Source: Emergomyces orientalis (taxonomy: Eukaryota; Ascomycota; Eurotiomycetes; Onygenales; Ajellomycetaceae). From it: DNA of 64,000 nucleotides. The stretch's first letter is position 1, and the number at the start of each line of letters is the position of its first letter. The notes under the pieces are model-generated. The model did not search any database. It saw only the letters and a program-made list of their open reading frames with translations, and was not told the origin of the DNA. The stretch covers positions 186,001 to 250,000 of the forward strand of contig MOWL01000025.1 in the NCBI GenBank assembly GCA_002110485.1, in the 5' to 3' direction. Below, in pieces: positions 23,097 through 34,931 of this stretch. Position numbers and translations under genes: made by a program.

Positions 23097-24768
23097 ATGG
23101 CCGATTTTCTCCTCTTTGAAGGCCCAATGGGCTACTCGATTTTCAAAGTCGTCCACCAGGCCGATACTGTGGGGAACAAACTGAAGGAGGTGCAAGAGAA
23201 CTTGCAGGACCTTGCGAAATTCGGGAAGATGGTTGAATTGACGAGTTTCTTACCATTTGAGTATGCCCTCAGTACCTTTTTTGGACGATATTCGCTTCAT
23301 TTTTAACTTACATTTTGTGTAAAGAAACAACAAACAGGCTCTTGGCGAAATCAACGACATTTCCGAAGGAGTTGCCTCAGAGACTCTCGTTTCGTTCTTG
23401 GACTTGAACTTACCAAAGCCGAACAAGAAAAAGAAGATTGTATTGGGTGTGTCGGATAAAGCCCTCGCTGGAAGCATCAAAGCGGCGTTCCCGTTTGTGG
23501 ATTGCGAAACCGGAGACACGAGTGATGTTGTCCAGGATATGCTACGAGGTATTCGATTGCATGCTGGCAAACTTCTCAAGCAGCTTCGTGAAGGCGATCT
23601 AAATACCGCGCAGCTTGGTCTTGGCCACGCTTATTCAAGAGCCAAGGTCAAGTTCTCAGTGCAGCGCGATGACAACCATATCATCCAGGCAATCGCCATT
23701 CTCGACCAGCTAGACAAGGCAATCAACACCTTTTCCATGAGAGTTAGGGAATGGTACTCCTGGCATTTCCCCGAACTTGTCAAAATTGTATCTGACAACC
23801 AGCGCTACGCCCGTGTTGCGCTTTTTGTTAAGAACAAGAAAGACCTAACGGAGGAGAAGCTACATGATCTGGCAGCCATCGTTGACGATGATGAGGGTAT
23901 TGCCAGGAGCGTAATTGATGCCGCCAAGCACAGCATGGGTCAAGATATCTCACCGACCGACATGGAGAATGTACTTGCCTTTGCTAAGCGTGTTGTGAGC
24001 CTGGCAACCTATCGCAAAAATCTGCACGCTTATTTGGTATCAAAGATGAGTGTCGTTGCGCCGAATTTGGCCGCATTGATTGGCGAAGTTGTCGGTGCGC
24101 GGTTGATTTCGCATGCGGGCAGCTTGACCAACCTCTCCAAATACCCAGCCTCCACCGTGCAGATTCTTGGTGCAGAGAAAGCTCTTTTCAGAGCTTTGAA
24201 GACAAAAGGAAATACACCCAAGTACGGATTGCTTTACCATTCGTCTTTCATTGGGCGCGCCGGCCCAAAAAATAAGGGCAGAATCTCCAGATTCTTGGCC
24301 AACAAATGCTCCATCGCATCAAGGATTGATAACTTCTCTGAAACCCCGTCTACCAAGTTTGGAAACGCCCTTAAGCAGCAGGTCGAAGAACGACTGGAAT
24401 TTTACGCTACTGGGGCTGCTCCAACTAAAAATGAAGTTGCAATGGTACGTATTTTTCATGTTTCTAATTCGATGTTAAAGAATTGTATATGCTAATTTCG
24501 TTTATTGCAGAAAAATGCTATGGACTCTGTTTTAGCGGACATCGATGTTGATGGAGCGGGTAGTGATGTGGAGATGAAGGATGCAGATGAAGTTGCCGAA
24601 AAGAAGAGCAAGAAGGAAAAGAAGGACAAGAAGGACAAGAAGGACAAGAAGGACAAGAAGGACAAGAAATCTCGAAAATCTGATGTCGGGGAATCAGAGG
24701 AAACTCCAAAGAAGAAAAGAAAGCGGGATAGCGAAATAGGATCGTCCAAGAAGAAGTCGAAAGCGTAA
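23097..24768 (+). CDS. NOP56: Nucleolar protein 56 (box C/D snoRNP core)
   Basis: Core protein of box C/D snoRNPs, which guide 2'-O-methylation of rRNA in the nucleolus with Nop58, Snu13 and fibrillarin. Exons 23097-23260, 23325-24444 and 24511-24768 give 513 residues. The NOP5 N-terminal domain starts MADFLLFEGPMGYSIFKVVH. Choosing the AAAG acceptor at 23323-23324 restores FENNKQALGEINDISEG, the family sequence, whereas the stronger-looking CAG at 23335-23337 breaks the frame. The coiled coil and Nop domain follow, ending GLLYHSSFIGRAGPKNKG and FLANKCSIASRIDNF. The tail is highly charged with repeated KKD units, as in other Nop56 proteins. Nop56 is preferred over Nop58 because of the start and the GEIND segment. 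Confidence 0.95.
24619..24666 (+). repeat. In-gene 9-nt tandem repeat (KKD units of NOP56)
   Basis: About five copies of GAAGGACAA-type units encode Lys-Lys-Asp repeats in the NOP56 tail. Being a multiple of three, copy-number change would keep the frame. Confidence 0.85.
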
Positions 24769-25248
24769 CCATTGTATTCCATATTAACTGGGAGTATTTT
24801 TTTATTGGGGCGTTGTAAACGGATGTTCAATATGTGCTATTTTTGTTTATTGATTATTTGGCCTTGAAAAGGGTTTCGCTTTCGTCAAATGTACTTAGTC
24901 TGATCGTTTTGTTTTATTTTCGAATTTCAATTTTTGCTAGTCATTGAAAATGAAATTCATTTTTAAGATCCGTAGTTGTATAGAACAGGGTTGACACAAA
25001 GTTCACAATTAAGTTGTTAGTCTTCGTCGTGGACTATCACAGCTAAGAGGCGTTATTGCCCATCCCCACCACCCTGCGTCTTCTTCTCCTCTCCTCGCCC
25101 CCCATCTTTCCAACTCCAATGGCTCACCATGAACCCCTCTTCTAAAACAGGTGGTTGTTCACCATGCATTTACTCCTCGTGAACGGCAATACCTGATCGC
25201 GAAAAGTTCACAGTCCCGCTACATCATACCCGATGCCCCACCACAATA
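24769..25248. other. Intergenic, NOP56 3' flank and upstream of next gene
   Basis: 480 bp, T-rich first half, then CT-rich (25065-25100) close to the next start. No frame of interest. Confidence 0.5.
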
Positions 25249-26019
25249 ATGACGGGAAAGCTGACTATCCACAAGTCACCAAAGCGCAAACGCGATGACA
25301 TAGATTACCAGCGAAGGACTGTTTCGACGTCTCCTGCTTCTTCTCATACGTCAGTCAGTGCAAAGGATGGTCACATTGCCGATGAATATAGTCCCGCAAT
25401 TGGGGAGAATAGCCCCCAAATCTCTGTAGCGGGCGAATTGGGCGAGCTTGACCTACAAGGAACTTCTGGCCATAAACTTGAAAGCACAAACCATGATGAT
25501 TCAGATGACAAACGGGCGACAAATAAAATGGATGAGGAGTTTTCTATACGAGGCGCAATGAACGTCGATGTGTCAACAACTGTAGCCTCGACTGTAAGCA
25601 AGGGCAAAGAAAAGATGCCCCGCGCATTGCCAGGCGATGGAGATTTGCTAGCTATGCGCTCAGTTCCAGTGCCACAGCACAAATCCAAACCCAGGTCCCG
25701 TCGAAAATCTCCTCCCCTTTCAAGCGACGTGGACGAGAATCCGCTTACTTGGCGCGACTCGGAAATAACTGGATATGCGCCTACTGATCCGAATGATGAT
25801 GGGTACGGTATCAACGGAATTGGTTTCAAACCCACAGCTGCGATCGCGTGGGATAGATCGCAGAGACGGAAAAAGCAAGTGGCAGAATGGAAAAGCCGTG
25901 AGACGAAGGAGGCGAGGGAGAGGCGGAAATCACGTCGCGATGGGATTCCCGCGGACGAGCATGCGGGCCTTGGCCGTAGCTGCAAAAAGGTCAAATTTGA
26001 CTTAACTTCGGAGGATTAA
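25249..26019 (+). CDS. Conserved-looking basic protein, unknown function
   Basis: Single exon, 256 residues, ATG at 25249. It begins MTGKLTIHKSPKRKRDD, with a clear basic nuclear-localisation-like cluster (KSPKRKR). The middle is disordered and acidic/serine-rich. The last 90 residues look ordered and constrained: NPLTWRDSEITGY, PNDDGYGINGIGFKPTAA, then a long basic helix (RSQRRKKQVAEWKSRETKEA) and a short tail (CKKVKFDLTSED). The TDP-DDDGYGINGIGF block recalls a family of uncharacterised ascomycete proteins as far as I remember, but I cannot name a function. A nuclear role is inferred from composition only. It lies downstream of NOP56 on the same strand and is convergent with COX20. Confidence 0.8.
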   Translation: MTGKLTIHKSPKRKRDDIDYQRRTVSTSPASSHTSVSAKDGHIADEYSPAIGENSPQISVAGELGELDLQGTSGHKLESTNHDDSDDKRATNKMDEEFSIRGAMNVDVSTTVASTVSKGKEKMPRALPGDGDLLAMRSVPVPQHKSKPRSRRKSPPLSSDVDENPLTWRDSEITGYAPTDPNDDGYGINGIGFKPTAAIAWDRSQRRKKQVAEWKSRETKEARERRKSRRDGIPADEHAGLGRSCKKVKFDLTSED

Positions 26020-26262
26020 CGATTGGATATATTTTGAGCTGGAGTACTGCTCTCTACAGTGCCAACTCAAGTGCCCTTAGGAAATGAGATTGAGAATTTG
26101 ATCGTGACACTGTTATGAGAATCGTATGCATGTCTAATGTACAGGAATTGTGGAGGGCCACATGCTATGTTTTATACAAAATATATATATCCTTTTACAC
26201 CAGTTTCTCCCCTACATCCTGGACTGCCTTCAGTACTCCTTCGCCCAGGGGCAAAGTATGCG

Positions 26263-26936
26263 CTACCAGAACTTGTAGTTCGACAACCTTATCCAGCTTT
26301 TCCGCCGTTCTTCTTCTGCCGCTGCTGCCGCCGCCGCTTCTGCCTCCGCCTTCGCCCGTTCTCGTTCTTGTAGCTTCTTAATCTTAAGTTCCCGCATAAG
26401 TTCCACAGCCTCCTTCATCCCATCACGTTCCTGAACCCTCCGCCGCTGGCAAAATTCATACATCCCTATGGAGGCGACGGCGAAGGTTCCAACAGCCCAA
26501 TTGCAGGCTGGCCATACTGCACGAAATCCTATTTCCGTTGTATACCGTGGTTAGTCAAGGGAGAAATTTGTATTGGCGGGACTACTGATCACTTACCACC
26601 AAGTACTGCTTTGAGGCTCCCAGCTCCAAAACCTGCGCCAATGCCGACCAGGAGAGAATCGCGCGCACAAGGGACTTTGTAAAATGACAGCACCGCACCT
26701 AGCGACATTGACTTGAAGGCATCCGTAAATGACACTCCCTTTGGCTTCCCTCCCGCCGAGTTATAGGCTCCAGGAACCAGATTGATGGGTTCTTCGGGGT
26801 TTCCAAACTCTTCCCACAGCTTCCCCACCTGCGACTTGGGGAATTCATGTTTTGGTTTCTTGGTAGGTGCAAATTGCTGAGGGATTTTGGAGGTCTCTCC
26901 CGCTGGGGACTGTGTATCCCGCGAGTCTTCCGCCAT
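26263..26936 (-). CDS. COX20: Cytochrome c oxidase assembly protein COX20
   Basis: Inner-mitochondrial-membrane chaperone that binds newly made Cox2 and presents it for processing and copper insertion in complex IV. Exons 26936-26597 and 26528-26263 (69-nt intron, GTAAGT...ATAG) give 201 residues. The N-terminal half is soluble (KLWEEFGNPEEPINLVPGAYNSAGG). It is followed by the family core SLGAVLSFYKVPCARDSLLVG, which includes the first membrane segment and its glycine-rich end GIGAGFGAGSLKAVLGG. The join restores GGFRAVWPACNWAVGTF, the second membrane segment, then YEFCQRRR and a charged alanine/glutamate-rich coiled coil. The layout matches FAM36A/COX20, with an extended N-terminus as in fungi. 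It is head to head with POL2, 455 bp apart. Confidence 0.93.
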
Positions 26937-27390
26937 ATTGACCAGAGCTCGACAGCAACTGCTTCACCATTAGCCCATTAAACTTCTCCCAGGGCAATTG
27001 CCCGCTTGCTGGATCTGGGCGAGTCTTCGGACCCGGCGGTTTGTTATTCCGATTCTCAGTTGAGCTTACCAATTTAACCTAAAAAAGATCGCCAAAGCTT
27101 GACGCGACGCGAAACGCGGTGGAGGAGGACCATCATTTTTATGCGCAGGTATCGAAGTTATTGAGAAGAAACCTGCTCGTTTTCTGGCCCTTCTCACCCA
27201 ACTAATACTTGTACGATTGTGAACGTCTGTTTTTCCTTGTTACGATTTACAGTTCTTCTCTTTCTTTCTTTTTTCTTTTCAATGGAGTTATAATTGTTTT
27301 CTTCCGCCTCCCCCACATTTGTTTACAGAAACGTTACCCTTTTCATACAATCTTCACTCAAGGATAGACGGGTGATAGAACGCTATAGAT
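26937..27390. promoter_or_regulatory. Divergent promoter COX20 / POL2
   Basis: 455 bp shared upstream region. It carries the ACGCG/CGCGAAA cluster at 27102-27118 and a CT-rich tract (27250-27280) on the POL2 side. No gene. Confidence 0.55.
27102..27118 (+). promoter_or_regulatory. MBF/SBF-like cell-cycle box cluster
   Basis: ACGCGACGCGAAACGCG contains three overlapping ACGCG cores and one CGCGAAA. In budding and fission yeast such sites (MCB/SCB) are bound by MBF/SBF (Mbp1, Swi4/6, Res1/2, Cdc10) and drive G1/S expression of replication genes including POL2. It lies about 275 bp upstream of the POL2 ATG. The site is directly visible; its function is inferred. Confidence 0.55.
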
Positions 27391-30300
27391 ATGCCTGTAC
27401 GAAAACCCAGCAAGTATGGGACCAAATTCAGATCGAGCTCGGCGTCATTCAATCCCAAACGCGCGAAAACGGTCGAATCCTCTTCCCTCAGATCAAGCGA
27501 AGCGACGTCACAAGATGAGAAGTACCAGGCAGTTAGGCTGGCAAACAGCATTGATGAGGCAATGGGCTTCCCGCGGTTCGAATCCGGAAAGCCAAGGGCT
27601 GGTTGGCTAATTAACATGCACAGCACCATAATAGAGGACCCAAAGGTGCCTGGAGGACGAGCTGGTGTTGAGTACTATTTCCTGGGCGACAATGGCACCA
27701 GCTTCAAAGCTACAGTTGAATATGATCCGTACTTTTTAATCGCGACGAAGAGAGGCTATGAGGGAGAGGTAGAAGAATGGTGCAAAAGGATGTTCGAAGG
27801 CATGGTGAAAAGCGTAAGGCAGGTTGAGAAGGAGGATCTGCAGATGCCGAATCATCTCCTTGGTCACAAGCGGAGGTTCTTGCAACTTAGCTTTGCTAAT
27901 GTTGGAGACTTGCTTGGGGTTCGGAAATCGATATTACCTATTGCGCAGAAAAACAAGAAGAATGTGAATGCTATGGACACATATGCAGAGATGGCTAGGT
28001 TTGTTTTCCCATGCAAGTCAGAATCGCCTGCGCCTTACGCTAACTGGACAATTTAGCGCAAATGTGGGATTTGACCTTTTCGACGAAGAAGTTAATGACA
28101 GACCTCAAAACGCATTTATAGACGCTGGCGAGTACATTGTTGACATTCGAGAGTATGATGTTCCTTATCATGTTCGAGTTTCTATCGATAAAGGTATATA
28201 TCGCCTTTCCCTTTTTGTTAATCGAAGTCTCACATCCACCATTAGATATTCGTATCGGAAAATGGTATACGGTCCAGTCGAAAAACGGGGTTATTTCTTT
28301 AAATTGCATTGAAGACCGACTGAAGAGAGCGGATCCAGTTGTCCTAGCTTATGATATTGAGACCACTAAGCTACCGCTGAAATTCCCTGATGCGGTTATC
28401 GATCAAATCATGATGATATCGTACATGGTCGATGGACAAGGGTATCTCATAACGAATAGGGAAATCGTATCTGAAGATATTGCCGATTTCGAGTATACAC
28501 CAAAGCCAGAATACGACGGCCCGTTTACCATCTTTAATGAACCAGATGAAAAAAGTGTCATCGAACGCTTCTTTGCTCATATTAAGGAGGTAAAACCTAC
28601 TGTGATTGCAACTTACAACGGTGATTTCTTCGACTGGCCTTTTGTTGAAGCTCGAGCTAGCGTTCAAGGAATTGACATGTATGCTGAAATCGGGTTTCGG
28701 AAGAATAGCGAGGATATCTACCAAAGCGATTATTGCGTTCATATGGATTGCTTTGCATGGGTCAATCGAGACAGCTACCTCCCCCAAGGAAGTCGAGGTC
28801 TGAAAGCCGTCACTGTAGCGAAATTGGGCTATGATCCAGACGAGCTTGATCCTGAAGTCATGACGAGATACGCGAGTGAGCGTCCCCAAACGTTGGCTGA
28901 ATATTCAGTTTCCGATGCTGTTGCCACATATTACCTCTATATGAAATACATCCACCCCTTTATTTTCTCCTTGTGTACGATTATTCCTCTCAACCCCGAC
29001 GACGTCCTCCGTAAAGGCACCGGAACACTCTGTGAGATGTTGCTTATGGTGCAGGCGTACAGGGGCAACATCATTTTGCCAAACAAACATACAGACCCTC
29101 CCGAAGCGTTCTGGAATGGTCACTTGCTGGATTCTCAAACATATGTCGGGGGTCATGTGGAAAGTATCGAGGCGGGCGTCTTCCGGAGCGATATCCCAGT
29201 CAACTTCACCATTGAGCCAGCTGCTATTGACGAGCTGCTTCAAGATCTTGATGCCGCTCTGAAATTTAGTATCGTTGTGGAGGAGAAAAAGTCTCTTGAC
29301 GATGTCACTAATTACGACAAAGTTAAGGCTCAGATAGCAGAAAAGTTGCTCAATCTAAAGGAGACTCCGAATAGAAACGAGAGACCATCGATATACCATT
29401 TGGACGTTGCCTCCATGTATCCTAACATCATGACCACCAACCGTCTTCAACCGGACTCCATGATCCAGGAATCTGACTGTGCGGCGTGCGATTTTAATCG
29501 ACCAGGGAAAACCTGCGATAGACGTATGCCTTGGTCTTGGAGAGGTGAATTTCTTCCCGCAAAACGGGATGAATATAATATGATTCGACGTGCCGTGACC
29601 AACGAGAAATTCCCCGGGAAAACAAAAAAGAGCCCTATGAGGATGTTTGAAGAACTGAGCACAAGCGAACAGGCCGCCATTGTGAAGAAGCGGTTGCAAG
29701 ACTACAGCAAAAAGATCTATCACAAAATTCATGAGAGCAAAACCATTCAGCGAGAAGCAATCATCTGTCAGCGGGAGAATCCTTTTTACGTTGATACAGT
29801 GCGAAATTTTAGAGACCGGCGGTATGATTTCAAGGGTCAACAAAAGGTTTGGAAGGGCAAGACCGACGCGCTAAAGGCTGCAGGAGCTCCTGCTTTGGAA
29901 GTTGAGGAGGCCAAAAAAATGATTATCCTTTTCGATTCGCTCCAGTTGGCACATAAAGTTATTTTAAACAGCTTTTACGGATACGTCATGCGAAAAGGTT
30001 CGCGCTGGTATTCAATGGAAATGGCTGGCGTGACATGTCTTACTGGAGCTCATATCATCCAGATGGCTAGAGAATTGGTAGAACGGATTGGCCGCCCCTT
30101 GGAACTTGATACCGACGGCATTTGGTGTATGCTTCCAGGGACATTTCCCGAAAATTTCGCGTTTACCTTGAAAAATGGGAAGAAGTTACCAATATCGTAC
30201 CCTTGCGTCATGCTCAACCATCTTGTCCACGGAAGATTTACCAATCACCAGTATCAAACGCTCACAGACCCGAAAACTTTCAGATACGAGACCCATAGTG

Positions 30301-33300
30301 ACAACTCTATTTTTTTCGAGGTAGACGGTCCTTACAGAGCTATGATCCTTCCAACGTCGAAGGAGGAAGATAAGAACCTTAAAAAACGATATGCCGTTTT
30401 CAATCACGACGGTTCTCTTGCTGAACTTAAGGGTTTCGAAGTTAAGCGAAGAGGCGAGCTGAAACTGATAAAGATCTTCCAAACACAGATTTTCAAGTTC
30501 TTCCTAGAAGGCACAACTCTTGCTGAAACTTACGCAGCGGTAGCTGAAGTTGCGAATAGATGGCTTGACGTACTACACATGCACGGAACCACCTTGGCGG
30601 ACGAGGAACTCATCGATTTAATTTGCGAAAACAGAAGTATGTCCAAAACCCTAGAGGAATATGGAAACCAGAAGTCGACGTCGATAACAACCGCAAAAAG
30701 ACTCGCAGAATTTTTAGGGGACCAAATGGTGAAAGACAAGGGTCTGAACTGCAAATATATCATATCTGCAAAGCCAAGAAATTCCCCCATTACTGATCGT
30801 GCGATACCCGTAGCGATATTTTCCGCTGAGTATAATGTTAAGCGATTCTTCCTACGGAAATGGTTGAAAGATGACCCCGGAGATATGGACCCGCGCACAG
30901 TCATTGACTGGGACTACTATCTCGAAAGATTAGGCTCCGTGATTCAAAAGCTCATAACCATTCCTGCTGCTCTTCAAAAAGTCCGAAATCCAGTTCCACG
31001 AGTACCCCATCCAGATTGGCTCCAACGGCGAATAAATATCAAAGACGACAAGTTCAAACAAAAGAAAATGACTGATCTGTTCGACAAAACCCCTCTATCA
31101 GATCTACCGACGAACATAATGGATCACCGTTTACCAACTAGCACAGATATCGAAGATATGGTCTCGCAGTCGGTGCAAAAGCACAAACATAATACAGTCA
31201 ATAAAAGCTCACAGAAGAGAAAAGTGCCCGAGAACTCAACAAGCCATTTGGACCCATTCGCTAGCCTTCCAGCGACAATGCCATCGATTACCGAAGACTA
31301 TGAAGGTTGGTTGAAGTACCAGAAACAGAAATGGAAAATCCAAAAACATGCCCGAATTCGCCGGCGCAAGCTCTTCGGTGAGAGAACGAGCACGACGTCT
31401 AATGCGATTGGTAATTTCTTCCGGAATCAGGCTGAACTTGTTTATGTTAAAACATGGCAAATCTTGCAGCTAAAGGAAACCGATATCCCTGGCGAAGTTA
31501 GGATGTTCGTGCTAATTGACCACAAGATACATGCACTTACAATCAAAGTCCCTCGGCACATCTTCATTAATTTGAAGCATGAGGACCTTCCTGACGTCGA
31601 TTTGGCTGATTGTTCTGTGCAAAAAGTCAACCACTCATTGCCCAACGGTCACCCGACTGTCCATCTATTCAAAATGACTATGCCGGAAGACACCTATTTG
31701 AAAGAAGCTGACAAAATTTCCATATTGCTAAACCATCCGAGTGTCGAAGGAGTCTATGAAAAGAAAGTTCCCTTGAGTGTTCGAGTTGTTTTAAAGCTCG
31801 GCACTCTGTGTACGTTTGATGAAAGCCAACGGGGAGTTTTGGGAGAAGGCCTTGAAAATGGGTTCGAACTTTCGACGCTCTTGCGCGCAGAACAACCAAC
31901 ACAAACGTATTTAGCGGACACTTCTATGGAGTACATATTTCTCTATCACGTTGTTTCTGGCGATAGACAGATTTTCACTATTTGTTCGAGCCGGAATGAA
32001 GAAGCTCATATCGTGATACTTACACGACTAAGAGAGGTGCAAGCGTTTCCGAACGTCGATAAGATATACAGGGAAGCATTCGAAAAGAAAGCCCAAGAAC
32101 ATGCTGGCGAATCGTGGCAACAGATCTTTGACTACCAAGATAATATTCATTTCAAGACAACGCAGGTAACGACAAGGAGAAAAGCCCTCCTTGAGGTTGG
32201 CGATTTAATCAAGAAATTCCGAAACGATAGCAATCAGGCAGTCATGCTTGTCGTTCAATCTCCCCAAAGGCGCCAATTAACGCAGGAGATACCTATAATA
32301 AAAGAACATCCGGTTCTACCTTTAAGATCTGAGGCATCTGACAATGATCTTCCTCCTCTCGGCTGGCAATCTTTCGTTGCGAAACAAATAGTAATGCATT
32401 ATTTAGCTCTCGGCTCATGGCTGTACCATCTCGGGGAGCTCGCAAGATATGGCGATGTTCCTATCTGCAATTTAGAAAAGGATGACCCTAAGTATTTGAT
32501 TGATATTGCGTATGCGAGACGATTGGAACAAAATAACATAGTTCTATGGTGGTCTCCTTCGCCCCTCCCTGACCATGCCGGTTACGAAAAGGACGACATC
32601 CTTGGACCGATGCAGAAGGTGGATATGCCTTCTAGAAACACTCCAGGAGCCTATTCCTCTGTCTGTATTGAACTCGAAGTCCGGAATCTCGCGATTAATA
32701 CAATTCTCACGTCATCTCTTATCAATGAACTTGATGGTAGCGAATCTACTTTGCTGAATCCGGTGGCACCGAACGACCTGGGCGCGTCGGATGGTACAGG
32801 TGTATTATATTCGGATACAGCCTTTGCTTCCGCGGGCATTCTTGTCTTACGTGACTTGGTGAAGTCTTGGTGGGCAGAGGCGTGTCAAGGAAATGGAATG
32901 GCTGATATCATGGTCCAACATTTGATTCGATGGGTGGAGAGCTCGGACTCCTTCCTCTATGATCGGTCACTGCATCACCATGTGCAAATGATGTCCAAGA
33001 AAGCATTTCAACAACTGATGACCGATTTTCGAAGAGTGGGCTCCCAGATCATCTTCGCCAGTCCTAGTCGATTATTACTCCAAACTACCAAGGGCGAAGT
33101 GGGTAACGCCTACGCTTACAGTCAGTATATCCTCAAGTCTATCAAGGAAAAGCCACTCTTTCATTTCTTGGATCTGGAAATCAAGGAGTATTGGGATTAT
33201 CTTGTCTGGTATGACGAATTCAATTTCGGTGGGAAGGGTTGTCAGGAGGTTGTTGAAGCTGAGAACCAAGAACTTGAGACGGTCATGCATTGGCAGCTAA

Positions 33301-34199
33301 GCAAATTTCTCCCAACACATTTGCAGTCTGTCTTCCTCGAGTGGGTCGTTGAGTACATTGAACTCATGCATGGGCTGAAGAGGCCCACCATTGATAGCGG
33401 AGCGGCGGACCCGCCTAGAGCCACCCAGCTGCCATTCCAATCAATTACCGACATTGACTCTGGGGAGATGACTTCAATACTCACCGAATCGTTCTCCAAA
33501 CCACTGAAAAGACAAATTGCAGGGCTTATACGGCGGCAACGTGATGAGCTCCTTCATCCTGAATTTGCGTCCGACTATGTATTCCCCACACTCCCTGGCG
33601 CATCATGGCGTGCAACGAAACACGAACGCAATCCAACTCTTGAACTGGTTAAGTCCCTCATGCAAGTTCTGAGTCTATGTAAGACCACTACCCTTGAGAC
33701 TCGACTCCTACGTCGCGAACTTCTCGCCCTTTTCGAGGTTAAAGAATTCAGCGACGAGGGACGATTCGAGAACCCAAGCGGGAGCCTTAAATTCCCTCAG
33801 TTGATATGCAATCATTGTACCATGACGCGAGATCTAGATATATGCCGAGATGGCGATATATTACCCGAGAACGACGCTGAGAGCATCAGTGCGGGAAGCA
33901 AACCTTGGTGCTGTCTTTCTTGTGGCACCGAATATGACCGGCTCGCTTTGGAGGAGCGGTTAATCGGACAGGTACAGGGCCTTGTCGTGGAATGGCAGAC
34001 ACAGGACTTGAAATGCTCGAAATGTAGGAGCCTTCGGGTCAGTGAGTTCATGGAGCACTGTTCTTGTAGCGGAGGTTGGATTGCGACTTTGGATCTGAGT
34101 GGGATTGAGAAGAAGCTGAGACTTTTCAAGAGCGTGGCGGAATTTTATGGGCTAAAGATGCTGACGACTGTTACGAATGGCGTTTTGGATAGGATGTAG
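27391..34199 (+). CDS. POL2: DNA polymerase epsilon catalytic subunit A
   Basis: Leading-strand replicative polymerase with proofreading and a C-terminal half that helps assemble the CMG helicase. Exons 27391-27998, 28057-28193 and 28246-34199 (introns of 58 and 52 nt) give 2232 residues, the usual length. Exonuclease motifs are intact: YDIETT (D285, E287), NGDFFDWPF (D375) and YSVSDAVATY (D472). Polymerase motif A is DVASMYPNIM (D635), motif B is around NSFYGY (823), and motif C is DTDG (D870, D872). The Fe-S cysteines of the catalytic core are present in CAACDFNRPGKTC (C660, C663, C672). The inactivated C-terminal polymerase fold ends in two cysteine clusters, from ICNHC (C2103) to CSKC and CSCSGGW. 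No damage is seen. It shares its upstream region with COX20. Confidence 0.98.
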
Positions 34200-34931
34200 A
34201 TAATTGTTTCGTTTCTCTTCCTTGTTACTGAATTATGTACAGTGGATTGCCCGTTGCTTTCCTTTGGTCTCTGCATGGCATGGTTGGCGATATTGGAAGA
34301 CACATATTTTGCTGGGTCTAATTTTTTCAGAAGCATGTTGTTTAATAGATGGTGAATGGTTAGTAGACTTGTTATCCCTGCAATGTCTATCTTTTCATAT
34401 TTTCATATTTTTATTTACAATTCTATATCCTCTTGTCTTATCTGCAACCAGAATATGGATGTAGGCCTACGCTTGGTGATCACCTGACGGACTCTGCTGG
34501 TTCTCGATTTGTTTTGTTATTTATATCGTAGCTTACAATCGATGCGCAAGGGACAAATTGCTTAGCCAAACAACTTGAAACACCTCTAGCTGTTAACAAC
34601 TGCAAAGGCATTTTAGGCGTTTGAAATATTTCTCCGTTTTCGTGTTAGATCTCCCATCTATCCTTCTCATCATTCCATTACCTTGCCGTCGGATCTTCTT
34701 CACCGGGTTGACCACCATCCCACCGACCCCGCCTTCTGATAAGCACACCAATTGTATGTTTTTACAAACACATCCCCCATTATACAAGCTGGGGCAGATA
34801 TTTTTTTGTCGGCTTCATAATAACCGCGCTTAACATAAGCCCTAGATCTAACTTACTCCACTCTAATCGCTTCACGGTCCCTCAGCGCGCCCCAGGGACT
34901 CCGACTTCTGCTCACACCAGCCCCCAACGCC
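34200..34931. other. Intergenic, POL2 3' flank and kinase upstream region
   Basis: 732 bp. The first half is A/T-rich 3' flank of POL2; the region nearest the kinase start is richer in C (34700-34930). Frames of up to 86 codons here are low-complexity. No gene supported. Confidence 0.5.

Noticed and set aside
27561..27590. tRNA-like TTCGAATCC sequence
   Set aside because: It lies in POL2 exon 1 and no cloverleaf can be formed around it.
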